Source: CAYPNF01 sp964411985
Lineage (GTDB): Bacteria > Verrucomicrobiota > Verrucomicrobiia > Limisphaerales > J093
Length of the DNA: 30,456 nucleotides
Direction: 5' to 3'
Assembly (NCBI GenBank): GCA_964411985.1
Contig: CAYPNF010000082.1
Span: 1 to 30,456, forward strand
Shown piece by piece: positions 23,538-30,456 of the stretch. The position numbers and the translations under genes are program-made. The notes beneath the pieces are model-generated. The model was not told the origin of the DNA, made no database searches, and saw nothing but the letters and a program-made list of their open reading frames with translations. Within the stretch, counting starts at the first letter, position 1. Each line of letters begins with the position of its first letter.

Positions 23538-24022
23538 GCGCCGCCGCAGCACCCTTTAATTCGCCTCTGGAGTGTGGATTGCGCACGCTGGTCTTGTTGC
23601 GCGCCGCGCAGCCCGCAGCATGTGATCTACAACGCTTGATATTTTACGACTACCTTCTGGTGCATTCGGGAGATGTCCCCGAGGGGCCGGAGAGCATTCA
23701 CCCTCCAACGCCGCTGCGGTCGGGCGAGGCCCTTGTCCGCCGGCATTGGATCGAGCGCGGCCTGCTGCTGATGATAAGCAGAGAACTTGTGGTTCGCACC
23801 TTCTCCGAGAAAGGAATCATGTACAAGGCCTCCCCATTGACCGAATCCTTTCTTGGGTACATGCAGGAGGCCTACACGAGGAAGCTGCAGGAAAGAGCCC
23901 AGTGGGTGATTGTGAGATTCGGTGAGTACTCCGATTCGCAACTCGTGGACTTCTTTAAGGCCAATCTCGACCGTTGGGGCGGTGAGTTCATCCGCGAAGA
24001 AATATTTGAGGACGAAATTTGA
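23534..24022 (+). CDS. ABC-three-component system middle component
   Basis: A 162-residue protein with the start at ATG 23534 (ATGA overlap with the nuclease gene). It matches my memory of the ABC-3C middle component: N-S-P-L-E-C-G-L-R-T-L-V-L-L near the start, L-I-F-Y-D-Y-L-L-V-H-S-G-D, H-P-P-T-P-L-R-S-G-E-A-L-V-R-R and I-E-R-G-L-L-L-M near the centre, and a C-terminal helix with R-A-Q-W-V-I-V-R-F. This component is thought to link the ATPase and effector and probably forms a winged-helix-like adaptor. There is a one-base overlap (TGATG) with the ATPase gene. Confidence 0.82.
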   Translation: MSAAAAPFNSPLECGLRTLVLLRAAQPAACDLQRLIFYDYLLVHSGDVPEGPESIHPPTPLRSGEALVRRHWIERGLLLMISRELVVRTFSEKGIMYKASPLTESFLGYMQEAYTRKLQERAQWVIVRFGEYSDSQLVDFFKANLDRWGGEFIREEIFEDEI

Positions 24023-25878
24023 TGGTCACGGGATTTCAACTCCGAGCATTGCGAGCGACGGGCAAAGGAAAGACACCAGCCGAGGTTGTCTTCGGTCCGG
24101 GACTCAATGTCATTTCCGGCGCGTCCAACACCGGCAAATCCTACATTCTGCAATGTATCGATTTCATGCTCGGCGGATCAAAGCGCCCCAAGCGCATCAA
24201 GGAAAGCACCGGGTACGAGTCCCTGTTCCTGGAATTGGAGGACCACGATCACCGGATTCATCAGCTCGAACGCAGCCTCAGCGGCCACGCGTTCGCGCAC
24301 CGGATCATCGCGGACGGCACGACTCTCTTGGAAGAAACGCTTTCCGAGAAACATGATCCGAACGATAAGGAAACCGTCTCGGGCCTACTGCTTGCCCTTT
24401 CCAACGCGGGGGGCAGAATGATTCGTCAAAACGTATCCGGAAAGACCCGCGGCCTGAGTTTTCGAGACCTTTCATGGCTGGCGCTGGTGGATGAAATGAG
24501 GATCATCAGCGACGAATCCCCTGTACTTTCCGGACAATACACGACCCGGACGGAAGAGCTATCGGTCTTCAAGCTGCTGCTCTCCGGAGTGGATGACGCC
24601 AGCGTGATAGCAACGGAATCACGCAAAGAGAGCAAGGCCAGGCAAAGGGCGCAGCTCGAATTGCTGGACAGGCTCATTCCCGAGCTTGAGGCGGAGATAG
24701 CTAAATTCGATAAGGAACCTGCGTCCATAGAGGAACGCCGCAAAAGGATGGACGCCGCAATCGCAACACGAACCGACGTACTTACCGCCAGCCAGCAGGA
24801 CATCTCCGAACACGAAGCGCGTCGGAGCGAGGCCTGGGAGAAGGCGAAACAGCTTGAGCGACAGCAAGCCACAACCGTGGAACTTCGCCGCCGCTTCACA
24901 TTTCTGGAGGAGCACTACAACAACGACCTTGCCAGACTCCAGGCAATCATTGAAATGGATTCGTATTTCTCCCAGCTCCAGCAGGTGCAATGCCCTCTGT
25001 GCGGCGCATCAACCGACCAACACGATCCGAGCACGCACGACGACCAGCCTCCCGATAACCTGGAAAATATACGGAATGCCTGTCGCGCCGAAATCGCTAA
25101 AATCAAAGGCCTCCTGCGAGATCTTGTGGGCACAACAACCCAACTCGATTCCGAGCTGTCCACGATAAAAGAACAGTATTCAGCGCAGGCCTCACTCTTT
25201 GAGTCCACGACGAAGGAAATACTGACGCGCCTAGCCCCCGCCGCAAAGCAATACGAGAGCGAACTCACCGAGGTCATGAGCATCCGGGATCGCCTGGCGC
25301 AAGCGGGAGTCCTGCATGGACGGCTATTGGGCCTTCAGGCCGAACGCACCAGGATCGCAAGCTATGTGTGGAAGGCGGAGCCGAAGGAGGATACGTCGGA
25401 TATTCTCGTTTCACAGTCCATCGAGGCCTTCACACTCAAAGTACAAAGCCTTCTGGAGGCCTGGAAGTACCCCGATCTTACGAGAGTGACCTTCAGTGAC
25501 GAAAAAGCGGACCTGGTGATTTCCGGCAAGGAGCGGGCCAGCGAAGGGAAGGGGTTCCGGGCCATCGCATACGCCGCGTTCATGATTGCCTTGCTGGATT
25601 ACTGCGCGGACTCGAAAGTTGAACTGCCGCATCCGGGAATTGTGGTCCTTGATTCCCCGCTCGTCACGTATAAACGGCGTGATTTCACGCCCGGCGAGGA
25701 GATCTCAGAGGATGTCACGGCTGCGTTTTATGAGGCTCTTGCGAAGCTTCCGGCTGGGAAGCAGGTGATTATTCTTGAAAACAACGACCCCCCGGCGGCT
25801 CTTCACAGCCAAATTAACTACACACACTTCTCCAGGTCCGCAACTGGGCGGTATGGATTTTACCCCGTGCTGCAGTAA
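24022..25878 (+). CDS. ABC-three-component system ATPase (Rad50/SMC-like)
   Basis: A 618-residue ABC ATPase of the Rad50/RecN type (ATG 24022). The Walker A G-A-S-N-T-G-K-S is at 33-40. A long coiled-coil-rich insert follows (Glu/Lys/Arg-rich, about 195-450) with a zinc-hook-like C-P-L-C at 324-327. Near 515, S-E-G-K-G-F-R-A-I-A-Y-A-A-F resembles the ABC signature, and V-V-L-D-S-P-L near 540 is the Walker B. A DNA-sensing motor that licenses the nuclease is the general proposal for such systems. The three genes are tightly coupled and are AT-richer than the surroundings, in keeping with horizontal transfer. Confidence 0.88.
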   Translation: MVTGFQLRALRATGKGKTPAEVVFGPGLNVISGASNTGKSYILQCIDFMLGGSKRPKRIKESTGYESLFLELEDHDHRIHQLERSLSGHAFAHRIIADGTTLLEETLSEKHDPNDKETVSGLLLALSNAGGRMIRQNVSGKTRGLSFRDLSWLALVDEMRIISDESPVLSGQYTTRTEELSVFKLLLSGVDDASVIATESRKESKARQRAQLELLDRLIPELEAEIAKFDKEPASIEERRKRMDAAIATRTDVLTASQQDISEHEARRSEAWEKAKQLERQQATTVELRRRFTFLEEHYNNDLARLQAIIEMDSYFSQLQQVQCPLCGASTDQHDPSTHDDQPPDNLENIRNACRAEIAKIKGLLRDLVGTTTQLDSELSTIKEQYSAQASLFESTTKEILTRLAPAAKQYESELTEVMSIRDRLAQAGVLHGRLLGLQAERTRIASYVWKAEPKEDTSDILVSQSIEAFTLKVQSLLEAWKYPDLTRVTFSDEKADLVISGKERASEGKGFRAIAYAAFMIALLDYCADSKVELPHPGIVVLDSPLVTYKRRDFTPGEEISEDVTAAFYEALAKLPAGKQVIILENNDPPAALHSQINYTHFSRSATGRYGFYPVLQ

Positions 25879-25881
25879 CCT

Positions 25882-26421
25882 TGCTTCCGCTTCCGCCCCT
25901 GCATGATTTCCGACCGCGATGGAACGGAGCCAAAGAGCTCCCACCAGTTCTTGGAGGTGGGGCGCAATGGACTCGTGGCCCGAAACAGCCTCCATTACCG
26001 AGGTGATGTTCCGGAGGGCCTTGTCCCGCAGGGAGCGGTGCTGTTGGTTGGAAACCGAATCGAGCAGCGCCCCGATGCCTGCGGCATCATCATCCAATCG
26101 AAAATCAGAAGCCGTCAGGATTGGTGTTCCTTCCCCCCGGCTCTTGAATAGATTGGCCAGGATCCGGATCATGTCCCGCGTTTCCTGGGCATCGGTGGCC
26201 ACGAGCACCTGGTCTTCCAGCAACTGAAGGAGGTGGGGGGCGTAAGGCCACGACTCCAGGAATTCCTTCCGTTTTCGTTCCTGTTCTGAGGTCGGAACCT
26301 CAAGCAGCCGAAAATATTCAGCAACATGGCAAGCCAGCAGTGCTTCGATATCGGTCTGGGAAAAGGGGATGGGTTTGCCGTTTTCGGCCCAGGTTTCAGG
26401 GCGCGGACAACGAGGAGTCAT
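25882..26421 (-). pseudogene. Fragment of a DUF499-type ATPase gene, truncated at both ends
   Basis: Reading leftward from the ATG at 26421 the frame encodes P-Y-A-P-H-L-L-Q-L-L-E-D-Q-V-L-V-A-T-D-A-Q-E-T-R-D, then L-T-A-S-D-F-R-L-D-D-D and G-I-G-A-L-L-D-S-V-S-N, and L-W-L-R-S-I-A-V-G-N-H-A. I recognise these as an internal part of large DUF499 proteins (about 1000 residues), which accompany DUF1156 methylases in defence operons. Here about 180 residues remain. The N-terminal ATP-binding part and the C-terminal half are missing, and past about 25890 the frame runs on antisense into the ABC-3C ATPase gene. The fragment is most easily explained as the wreck of an older defence operon cut by insertion of the ABC-3C unit. 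Family call from memory, moderately sure. Confidence 0.65.
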
Positions 26422-27013
26422 ATGTGCATTCTCTACCACTAGGGAATCTCAGGTGAGGGTGAGAGAAGCATGGCACCCCCGCGGCCATTTCCGGGCCGAG
26501 CACTACAGGAAGTCCTATTCACCCCCCCCCCGGCCTTCAAAGCCCCACGAAGGTCATCCGAGACCCGGTCGATTCCGCTGTTCGAGATGAGCCGCATGTA
26601 GCGCCCTGAAATATGACTGCAAAAGCCACCTTCTCACCTTGCATGATGATCTGACAACGAGGGCCGAGGTTCCTGGTCGATTCACCGCCGTTGTCCACGA
26701 AATCATTTCCAGCCTGGTTTAGGGGGAGCATAGGCCTCCCCTTCGCTTCTTACTTCCAGCATGGCTTGGGGCGAGGGCTGTTTTCATTGCCCCCTCCGCC
26801 CCTAGGGCACCGTCTGCAGCCTTCTCCTGCGCCACGGCGGCGCTGCGGACCCTCTGCTTCACCTTAAGGTTGTCTGCGACTCGTGGCCCCGCCTGGGTTT
26901 CGCCCTGAAGCGCTGCAACCCAGGTCCCTCCACGAAAGCAGGCCCTTGGCCTGGGGAGCAGGGGCCTTCGACCCCTCCGGGAAGTGTGCCCCCAGGGGGC
27001 TACGGAGGAAGCG
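26422..27013. other. Intergenic stretch, probably with decayed coding sequence
   Basis: About 590 bases between the DUF499 fragment and the RadC gene. On the minus strand, pieces in two frames around 26540-26731 look protein-like (F-V-D-N-G-G-E-S-T-R-N-L-G, and R-Y-M-R-L-I-S-N-S-G-I-D-R-V-S-D-D-L-R-G-A-L in another frame), suggesting a gene broken by frameshifts. A run of ten C stands at 26522-26531. 26720-27000 holds only weak frames. No RNA gene was recognised. GGAGGAA at 27004-27010 is the RadC ribosome site. Confidence 0.4.
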
Positions 27014-27706
27014 ATGAGCACCCACGCCATGACCCAACCCAGCCTTTTCAGCCTGAAGGGCTACCAGCGAATCCCGACGGTCTCCGAAACCGCCGCGACC
27101 TACGGCCACGATGTCCTCTCGGACCCGGAAATCCTGAGCCTCCTCTTCACCAGGCCAAATACCAGCAGGGCTCAGGACCTCCTCACCAAGGCCGGGGGCC
27201 TGCACTACATCCTGTCCCAGGGAACCGTGGACCTGCGAAGCCTTGGACTCACGGCCAATGAAGCGGCCCGAATCGGCGCCGTCCTGGAGCTGGTGCGCCG
27301 GAGCCATCACACCACCAGCCAGAGGCCACGCATCACTTCCCCCCGGTCTGCGGGAGACTACCTCATCAATCGCGCCACGGGCTGGACCGAGGAGCGTTTC
27401 GGCCTACTGGCCCTAAATGCCAAGGGAGAACTCCTGGCCGAGCGGATCATCAGCCAGGGCACCGCCACTGCCACGATCATCAGCCCCCGCGAAGTTTTCC
27501 GTGAAGCCCTCCGCTTCGGCGCCTCCTCGGCTCTGGTCTTCCACAACCATCCTTCGGGAGATCCCAGTCCTTCCGCCGAGGACGTGGCCCTCACCCGCCG
27601 CCTCCGGGCCGCCGGGGAAAGCCTCGGGGTCCCCTTGGCGGACCACATCGTCATTGGCGCCGGCCGATTCCACAGCTTTCGGGCCGCTGAGGGGTGGGAC
27701 CGCTAG
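27014..27706 (+). CDS. RadC-family JAB/MPN domain protein
   Basis: A 230-residue protein with a strong ribosome site (GGAGGAA) before ATG 27014. The N-terminal part contains a helix-hairpin-helix-like region (L-G-L-T-A-N-E-A-A-R-I-G-A-V-L-E-L). The C-terminal part is the JAB/MPN metalloprotease-like domain with the JAMM motif H-N-H-P-S-G-D-P-S-P-S-A-E-D; the metal-ligating residues would be His177, His179 and Asp-x at the end of the motif (about 187-190). RadC proteins are common next to integrases and defence genes; their exact activity is not settled, and they are not simply DNA-repair proteins. The gene is followed by a separate promoter for the next pair. Confidence 0.9.
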   Translation: MSTHAMTQPSLFSLKGYQRIPTVSETAATYGHDVLSDPEILSLLFTRPNTSRAQDLLTKAGGLHYILSQGTVDLRSLGLTANEAARIGAVLELVRRSHHTTSQRPRITSPRSAGDYLINRATGWTEERFGLLALNAKGELLAERIISQGTATATIISPREVFREALRFGASSALVFHNHPSGDPSPSAEDVALTRRLRAAGESLGVPLADHIVIGAGRFHSFRAAEGWDR

Positions 27707-27788
27707 GGCCCCCCAAGGAGACCAGGGACCGTTTCGGAGCATCTGACGTAAGATGGGTCCTGACATCCCGCGAGGCACAACTTCGGAC

Positions 27789-27816
27789 TTGCGAAGGCGA
27801 AATTTTAGCGTATTCT
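27789..27816 (+). promoter_or_regulatory. Promoter of the DprA/PRTase pair
   Basis: TTGCGA (27789-27794) and TATTCT (27811-27816) are separated by 16 bases, with GGAGG at 27835-27839 and the ATG at 27845. This gives a transcript with a very short leader, independent of the RadC gene. Confidence 0.55.
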
Positions 27817-27844
27817 GGTCAATCATCTATCCACGGAGGTGACG

Positions 27845-28705
27845 ATGTTGCTGGGCATTGATGCCCTCTCGCCACTCCGAGAGCTTGGTGCCTACGAAGC
27901 CCTCTGGAGCAGTGGGTCGACCTTCAAGTCCCTTGCGGACCAGGTCCGTCAATTCGGAAACGCTCCCCTTTCCTCCTTTGTGCCACCCTCCGACGCGGAA
28001 CGCTTCGGCAAGGCCGTCATGGAGGCCACCAAGAGCGCCGGAATTTTTGATTGGGGTGTTCGCATCCACGGCACCGGGGACTATCCCGTTCGGCTCCGCG
28101 ACGCCAAGCATCCGCTTGAACTTCTCTACTACCGTGGGAACTGGGAACTCATCGAAACCCCCTCCGTTGCAATCGTGGGCACTCGAAATCCGACTGAAGA
28201 TGGGATCGCGCGTACAAGGAAACTGACGAAGCTACTTGTGAAGGACGGCTTCACCATCGTTTCCGGGTTGGCGAAGGGTATAGACACAGCCGCTCACCTT
28301 GCCGCGATCGAGGCGAAGGGGCTCACAATCGCTGTCATTGGAACTCCTCTGACAATGTCCTACCCCAAAGAAAATTCCCCACTTCAAGAGCGAATCGCCC
28401 GCGAATATCTGCTCATTTCTCAGGTGCCATTCTTCAGCAACATGCACCGGGCCTTCTTCCCCGAACGCAACAAGACCATGTCAGCGCTTTCGCTGGGTAC
28501 AGTGATCATCGAAGCTGGAGAGACTTCTGGAACCCTCATTCAGGCAAGGGCTGCGCTCGATCAAGGACGGAAACTGTTTATTCTGGATAGCTGTTTTCAG
28601 CATGGCCTGAAATGGCCAGATCGGCTGAAAACCATGGGTGCTATTCGCGTCCAGGACTATGAGGACATCCGTGGACATTTGAATGTGCAGTCTCAGACTC
28701 ACTGA
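27845..28705 (+). CDS. DprA/Smf-family Rossmann protein (ShosA-like)
   Basis: A 286-residue protein. After about 100 residues with no domain I recognise, the DprA core appears: V-A-I-V-G-T-R-N-P-T-E-D-G near 118, I-V-S-G-L-A-K-G-I-D-T-A-A-H near 140, L-T-I-A-V-I-G-T-P near 160, F-P-E-R-N-K-T-M-S-A-L-S-L-G near 202, and I-I-E-A-G-E-T-S-G-T-L-I-Q-A-R near 220. Normal DprA loads RecA on incoming DNA during transformation. This copy is coupled by a 23-base overlap to a phosphoribosyltransferase-like gene and sits in a defence island, which points to the ShosTA type, in which a DprA-like protein is the antitoxin of a PRTase toxin. Housekeeping DprA cannot be excluded from sequence alone. Confidence 0.85.
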   Translation: MLLGIDALSPLRELGAYEALWSSGSTFKSLADQVRQFGNAPLSSFVPPSDAERFGKAVMEATKSAGIFDWGVRIHGTGDYPVRLRDAKHPLELLYYRGNWELIETPSVAIVGTRNPTEDGIARTRKLTKLLVKDGFTIVSGLAKGIDTAAHLAAIEAKGLTIAVIGTPLTMSYPKENSPLQERIAREYLLISQVPFFSNMHRAFFPERNKTMSALSLGTVIIEAGETSGTLIQARAALDQGRKLFILDSCFQHGLKWPDRLKTMGAIRVQDYEDIRGHLNVQSQTH

Positions 28706-29330
28706 AATTGATGATCTCCTTCGCCCTGATCATTGGTTCATTTCTCCAGAGGATCGTGTCTTTTTCATTCGCGAATTTATTTCACATGGCGGTTTTGGCG
28801 CAAGCGCAACCAATCAGCTCATATCAAACCTGAAGATCCCCCCGACAGATACTCATCGATTACTCCATAAGCGAAGGGCAATTGCCCAGTGTGCTGGAGA
28901 ATTGACCAGCCTCTTCCCCGTGCGATCCCTGGCCGGGTGCACGTTCGTGCCAATTCCACCCTCAAAGGCGGAGAATGATCCGGCCTACGATGATCGATTG
29001 GTGCAGGTTCTCAGACAAATGCACCCGAGAGAAGCAGACAAAGATGTTAGGGAGTTGGTTCATCAACGTCTCTCCACTAGGCCTTCACACGGTTCAGGTG
29101 TTGACCGAATGAGGGTCCAAGAGCTAATTGATGTCTACACCGTCGACACACAAGCCGTTCGAACTGCTCGTGAAAATATAGTGTTGTTCGATGATGTCTT
29201 AACTGCTGGTGCCCATTATTCAGCGATGAAGAAAGTTCTTCAGCAAGTTCGCCCCGAGTTGAATTTTGTGGGACTTTTCATCGCAAGGGTCATCAGGCCT
29301 CAAGAGGACCTGCCAGATCCGTTGATCTGA
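28683..29330 (+). CDS. Phosphoribosyltransferase-like protein (ShosT-like, putative toxin)
   Basis: A 215-residue protein whose C-terminal half has the PRPP-binding loop of type I phosphoribosyltransferases, N-I-V-L-F-D-D-V-L-T-A-G-A-H-Y near 163-177, and a strand C-T-F-V-P-I-P-P-S near the centre that resembles ComF. The N-terminal part is helical with no clear domain. The ATG at 28683 overlaps the DprA-like gene by 23 bases, so the two are made together. In the ShosTA system known from enterobacteria a PRTase is the toxin and a DprA homologue the antitoxin, giving protection against phage; both partners are here, although in antitoxin-first order. The pairing is seen; the toxin role is inferred. 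Confidence 0.8.
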   Translation: MCSLRLTEIDDLLRPDHWFISPEDRVFFIREFISHGGFGASATNQLISNLKIPPTDTHRLLHKRRAIAQCAGELTSLFPVRSLAGCTFVPIPPSKAENDPAYDDRLVQVLRQMHPREADKDVRELVHQRLSTRPSHGSGVDRMRVQELIDVYTVDTQAVRTARENIVLFDDVLTAGAHYSAMKKVLQQVRPELNFVGLFIARVIRPQEDLPDPLI

Positions 29331-29368
29331 ATAGAGTTCACCTCACCTTGTAGCTCCAAGCCGCCTTG

Positions 29369-29392
29369 TTGGGTATGGAAAGTCCAACCCAA
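29369..29392. terminator. Stem-loop between convergent genes
   Basis: TTGGGT-A-TGG and CCA-ACCCAA pair as a nine-pair stem with one bulged A and a five-base AAAGT loop. It lies between the PRTase stop at 29330 and the convergent hypothetical gene at 29449, an expected terminator position. There is no T-run on either side, so a terminator role is uncertain. Confidence 0.4.
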
Positions 29393-29448
29393 TGGATTGA
29401 GCCGCTGCCTATGACTTTACGAACTGCTTCCAGGACGTATTCGAAAGC

Positions 29449-29943
29449 CTAGTGGGCCCGCTTCCCCAGTTCCTCCACAAGTTTCCTGGTCATGGCGGTC
29501 TGGAAGCCACCATGTCCCCGGGCATCGGAGCGTTTCACGCTCAGGCGGGTGCTCCATCCGAAAATCTGTCGGCCGTCCGGTGCGAAGAGCCCCAGTTCCA
29601 GATCCATCCACCCGGCGCTCCCGCGGTCGGTGAAATCGTCCTCCAGCTTCAGGGGGCTCTCGTGGAGGTCCTTCAGGACCACGCGAAGTTTCAAGGGTGC
29701 CCCCTGGCGTCCTGCGGCTTCGGCCTCCAACTGGTCCTTCAGCTCGCTGAAGAATTCCAGCGCCGCCATAGTCGGGGTGATCTTGTTCTCCAGGATCCAT
29801 GGGGCCTTCTTGAGGGTTTTCAAGTCGGGAGCCATCCAAGGGTCCTTGGGGGCAATGAGGGGCGCGGGCGCCGGGGGAGTCCCTTGCGGCTCACCCGCGG
29901 CGGGTAATCCCAAAAGCAGGCCGATGACGAGCCCTTGCAGCAT
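29449..29943 (-). CDS. Exported hypothetical protein
   Basis: A 164-residue protein with a signal peptide (M-L-Q-G-L-V-I-G-L-L-L-G-L-P-A-A-G) and a short Pro/Ala-rich linker before a mature part of about 125 residues. The mature part contains strand-like segments (L-K-L-R-V-V-L-K-D-L, G-W-M-D-L-E-L-G-L-F) and ends G-K-R-A-H. No family recognised. It begins 8 bases downstream of the Ig-like repeat gene's stop on the same strand, suggesting that they are co-transcribed; both would be extracytoplasmic. Position and a GAGG-like site (GGAACC AT is weak) leave the exact start slightly uncertain. Confidence 0.75.
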   Translation of the reverse strand: MLQGLVIGLLLGLPAAGEPQGTPPAPAPLIAPKDPWMAPDLKTLKKAPWILENKITPTMAALEFFSELKDQLEAEAAGRQGAPLKLRVVLKDLHESPLKLEDDFTDRGSAGWMDLELGLFAPDGRQIFGWSTRLSVKRSDARGHGGFQTAMTRKLVEELGKRAH

Positions 29944-29951
29944 GGTTCCTC

Positions 29952-30456
29952 CTACTGGACCACCTTCACGGTGGCGGTTGCGGATTTGGTTGGATCGGCC
30001 TTGGAGGTGGCGACGATCGTCACGTCCCCGGCTGTGTCGCAGGTGAATATCTGGGTCTTCGGGTCCACGGTGCCTGCGCTGGTGGCCCAGTAGACGTCCG
30101 GGTTCGTCGTGCCCTGGATGATGACTGTGAGTTGGAGTTCCTGGCCGACCTTCACCTGGGCCACGGAGGGCTGAAGGAAGACCGCCACGGGGCCGGGATT
30201 GACCGCGTAGGCGGAAATCTTGGCGAGGCCGGTTCGGGATGGATCCACCACGGAAGTTGCCACTACGTTCCAGTCCCCGGCCTCCGAGGGCGTGAAGAGC
30301 CCCTCCGGCGTGACCGAGCCGCCGTTGGTGGCCCAGGTCACCCCAGCGTTGGAGGTTCCCACCACCAGGGCGGATAGCTGGATGGAGGCGCCCACCTGGA
30401 CCCGCGCGAGGGCGGGACTGACGTACACGCCGAGGGTTCCGCCCACGCTGACCACC
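29952..30456 (-). CDS. C-terminal end of a bacterial Ig-like (BIG2-type) repeat protein, cut by the window edge
   Basis: The frame is open to the right edge and stops at 29952. It contains two tandem repeats of about 80 residues with the pattern V-x-V-G-x-x-x-Q-L-x-A/T-x-V-x-G-T-x-N-x-x-V-x-W-A-T and G-L-F-T/I-F-T-C then A-G-D-x-x-V-V/I-A-T-S. These match the bacterial Ig-like domain 2 style found in surface and secreted proteins. The last residues, S-A-T-A-T-V-K-V-V-Q, are the final strand. More repeats and a signal peptide would lie beyond the window. Such proteins are often adhesins or cell-surface scaffolds. Confidence 0.85.
   Translation of the reverse strand, partial: VVSVGGTLGVYVSPALARVQVGASIQLSALVVGTSNAGVTWATNGGSVTPEGLFTPSEAGDWNVVATSVVDPSRTGLAKISAYAVNPGPVAVFLQPSVAQVKVGQELQLTVIIQGTTNPDVYWATSAGTVDPKTQIFTCDTAGDVTIVATSKADPTKSATATVKVVQ

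Noticed and set aside
1..30456. CRISPR arrays, rRNA, tRNA and riboswitches
   Set aside because: I saw no regularly spaced repeats, no cloverleaf with conserved TTCGANTC context, and no rRNA-like sequence anywhere. Short GTTCGAATC-like words near 14290-14360 belong to the inverted-repeat cluster.

Overview
The window reads as chromosomal DNA of a GC-rich, Gram-negative, respiring bacterium. The reasons are a Tat-exported molybdoenzyme with its iron-sulfur partner, an RND/outer-membrane efflux system and many signal-peptide or lipoprotein leaders. The gene style (DUF5666 modules, an ECF sigma factor with a DUF5667-type partner, large metal-efflux operons) fits Acidobacteriota such as Geothrix/Holophagaceae, but that is inference and no rRNA or tRNA is present to prove it.

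Layout. (1) 1-2163, minus strand: an Rrf2-type [Fe-S] regulator, a four-cluster ferredoxin subunit and the start of a molybdopterin oxidoreductase, with a 10-bp inverted repeat upstream as candidate operator. (2) 2674-14190, minus strand: a heavy-metal resistance cluster. From the promoter at about 14240 it reads ArsR sensor, small Cys-rich exported protein, outer-membrane factor, membrane fusion protein, HME-type RND pump, two exported proteins of unknown function, and a ZntA/CadA-type P1B ATPase. Most junctions are translationally coupled. A second promoter then drives a twin ArsR sensor, a frameshifted DUF302 gene and a hypothetical gene. Metal would be pumped from cytoplasm to periplasm by the ATPase and from periplasm to outside by the RND complex. 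(3) 14288-17122, plus strand: a serine recombinase behind a cluster of TTCGAGAA-type inverted repeats, then an ECF sigma factor, a DUF5667-like membrane anti-sigma candidate and a Spy/CpxP-like periplasmic protein with a Trp/Cys-rich tail. (4) 17209-20839: a transposase remnant broken by a 14-bp tandem duplication, then a very large lipoprotein multicopper oxidase carrying several DUF5666 modules and Met/Gly-rich linkers.

(5) 20999-29330 is an accessory, defence-like island. It holds a tyrosine recombinase, a three-gene ABC-three-component (ABC-3C) system (Mrr-like nuclease, middle component, Rad50-like ATPase), a fragment of a DUF499-type gene, a RadC/JAB protein, and a DprA-family plus phosphoribosyltransferase pair that looks like a ShosTA-type toxin-antitoxin/antiphage unit. 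(6) 29449-30456, minus strand: a small exported hypothetical protein and the end of a bacterial Ig-like repeat protein.

The strongest leads are the ABC-3C operon next to the DUF499 wreck, the DprA/PRTase pair, the twin four-cysteine ArsR sensors of the efflux cluster, and the DUF5666-multicopper oxidase fusion. No CRISPR array, rRNA or tRNA was recognised.
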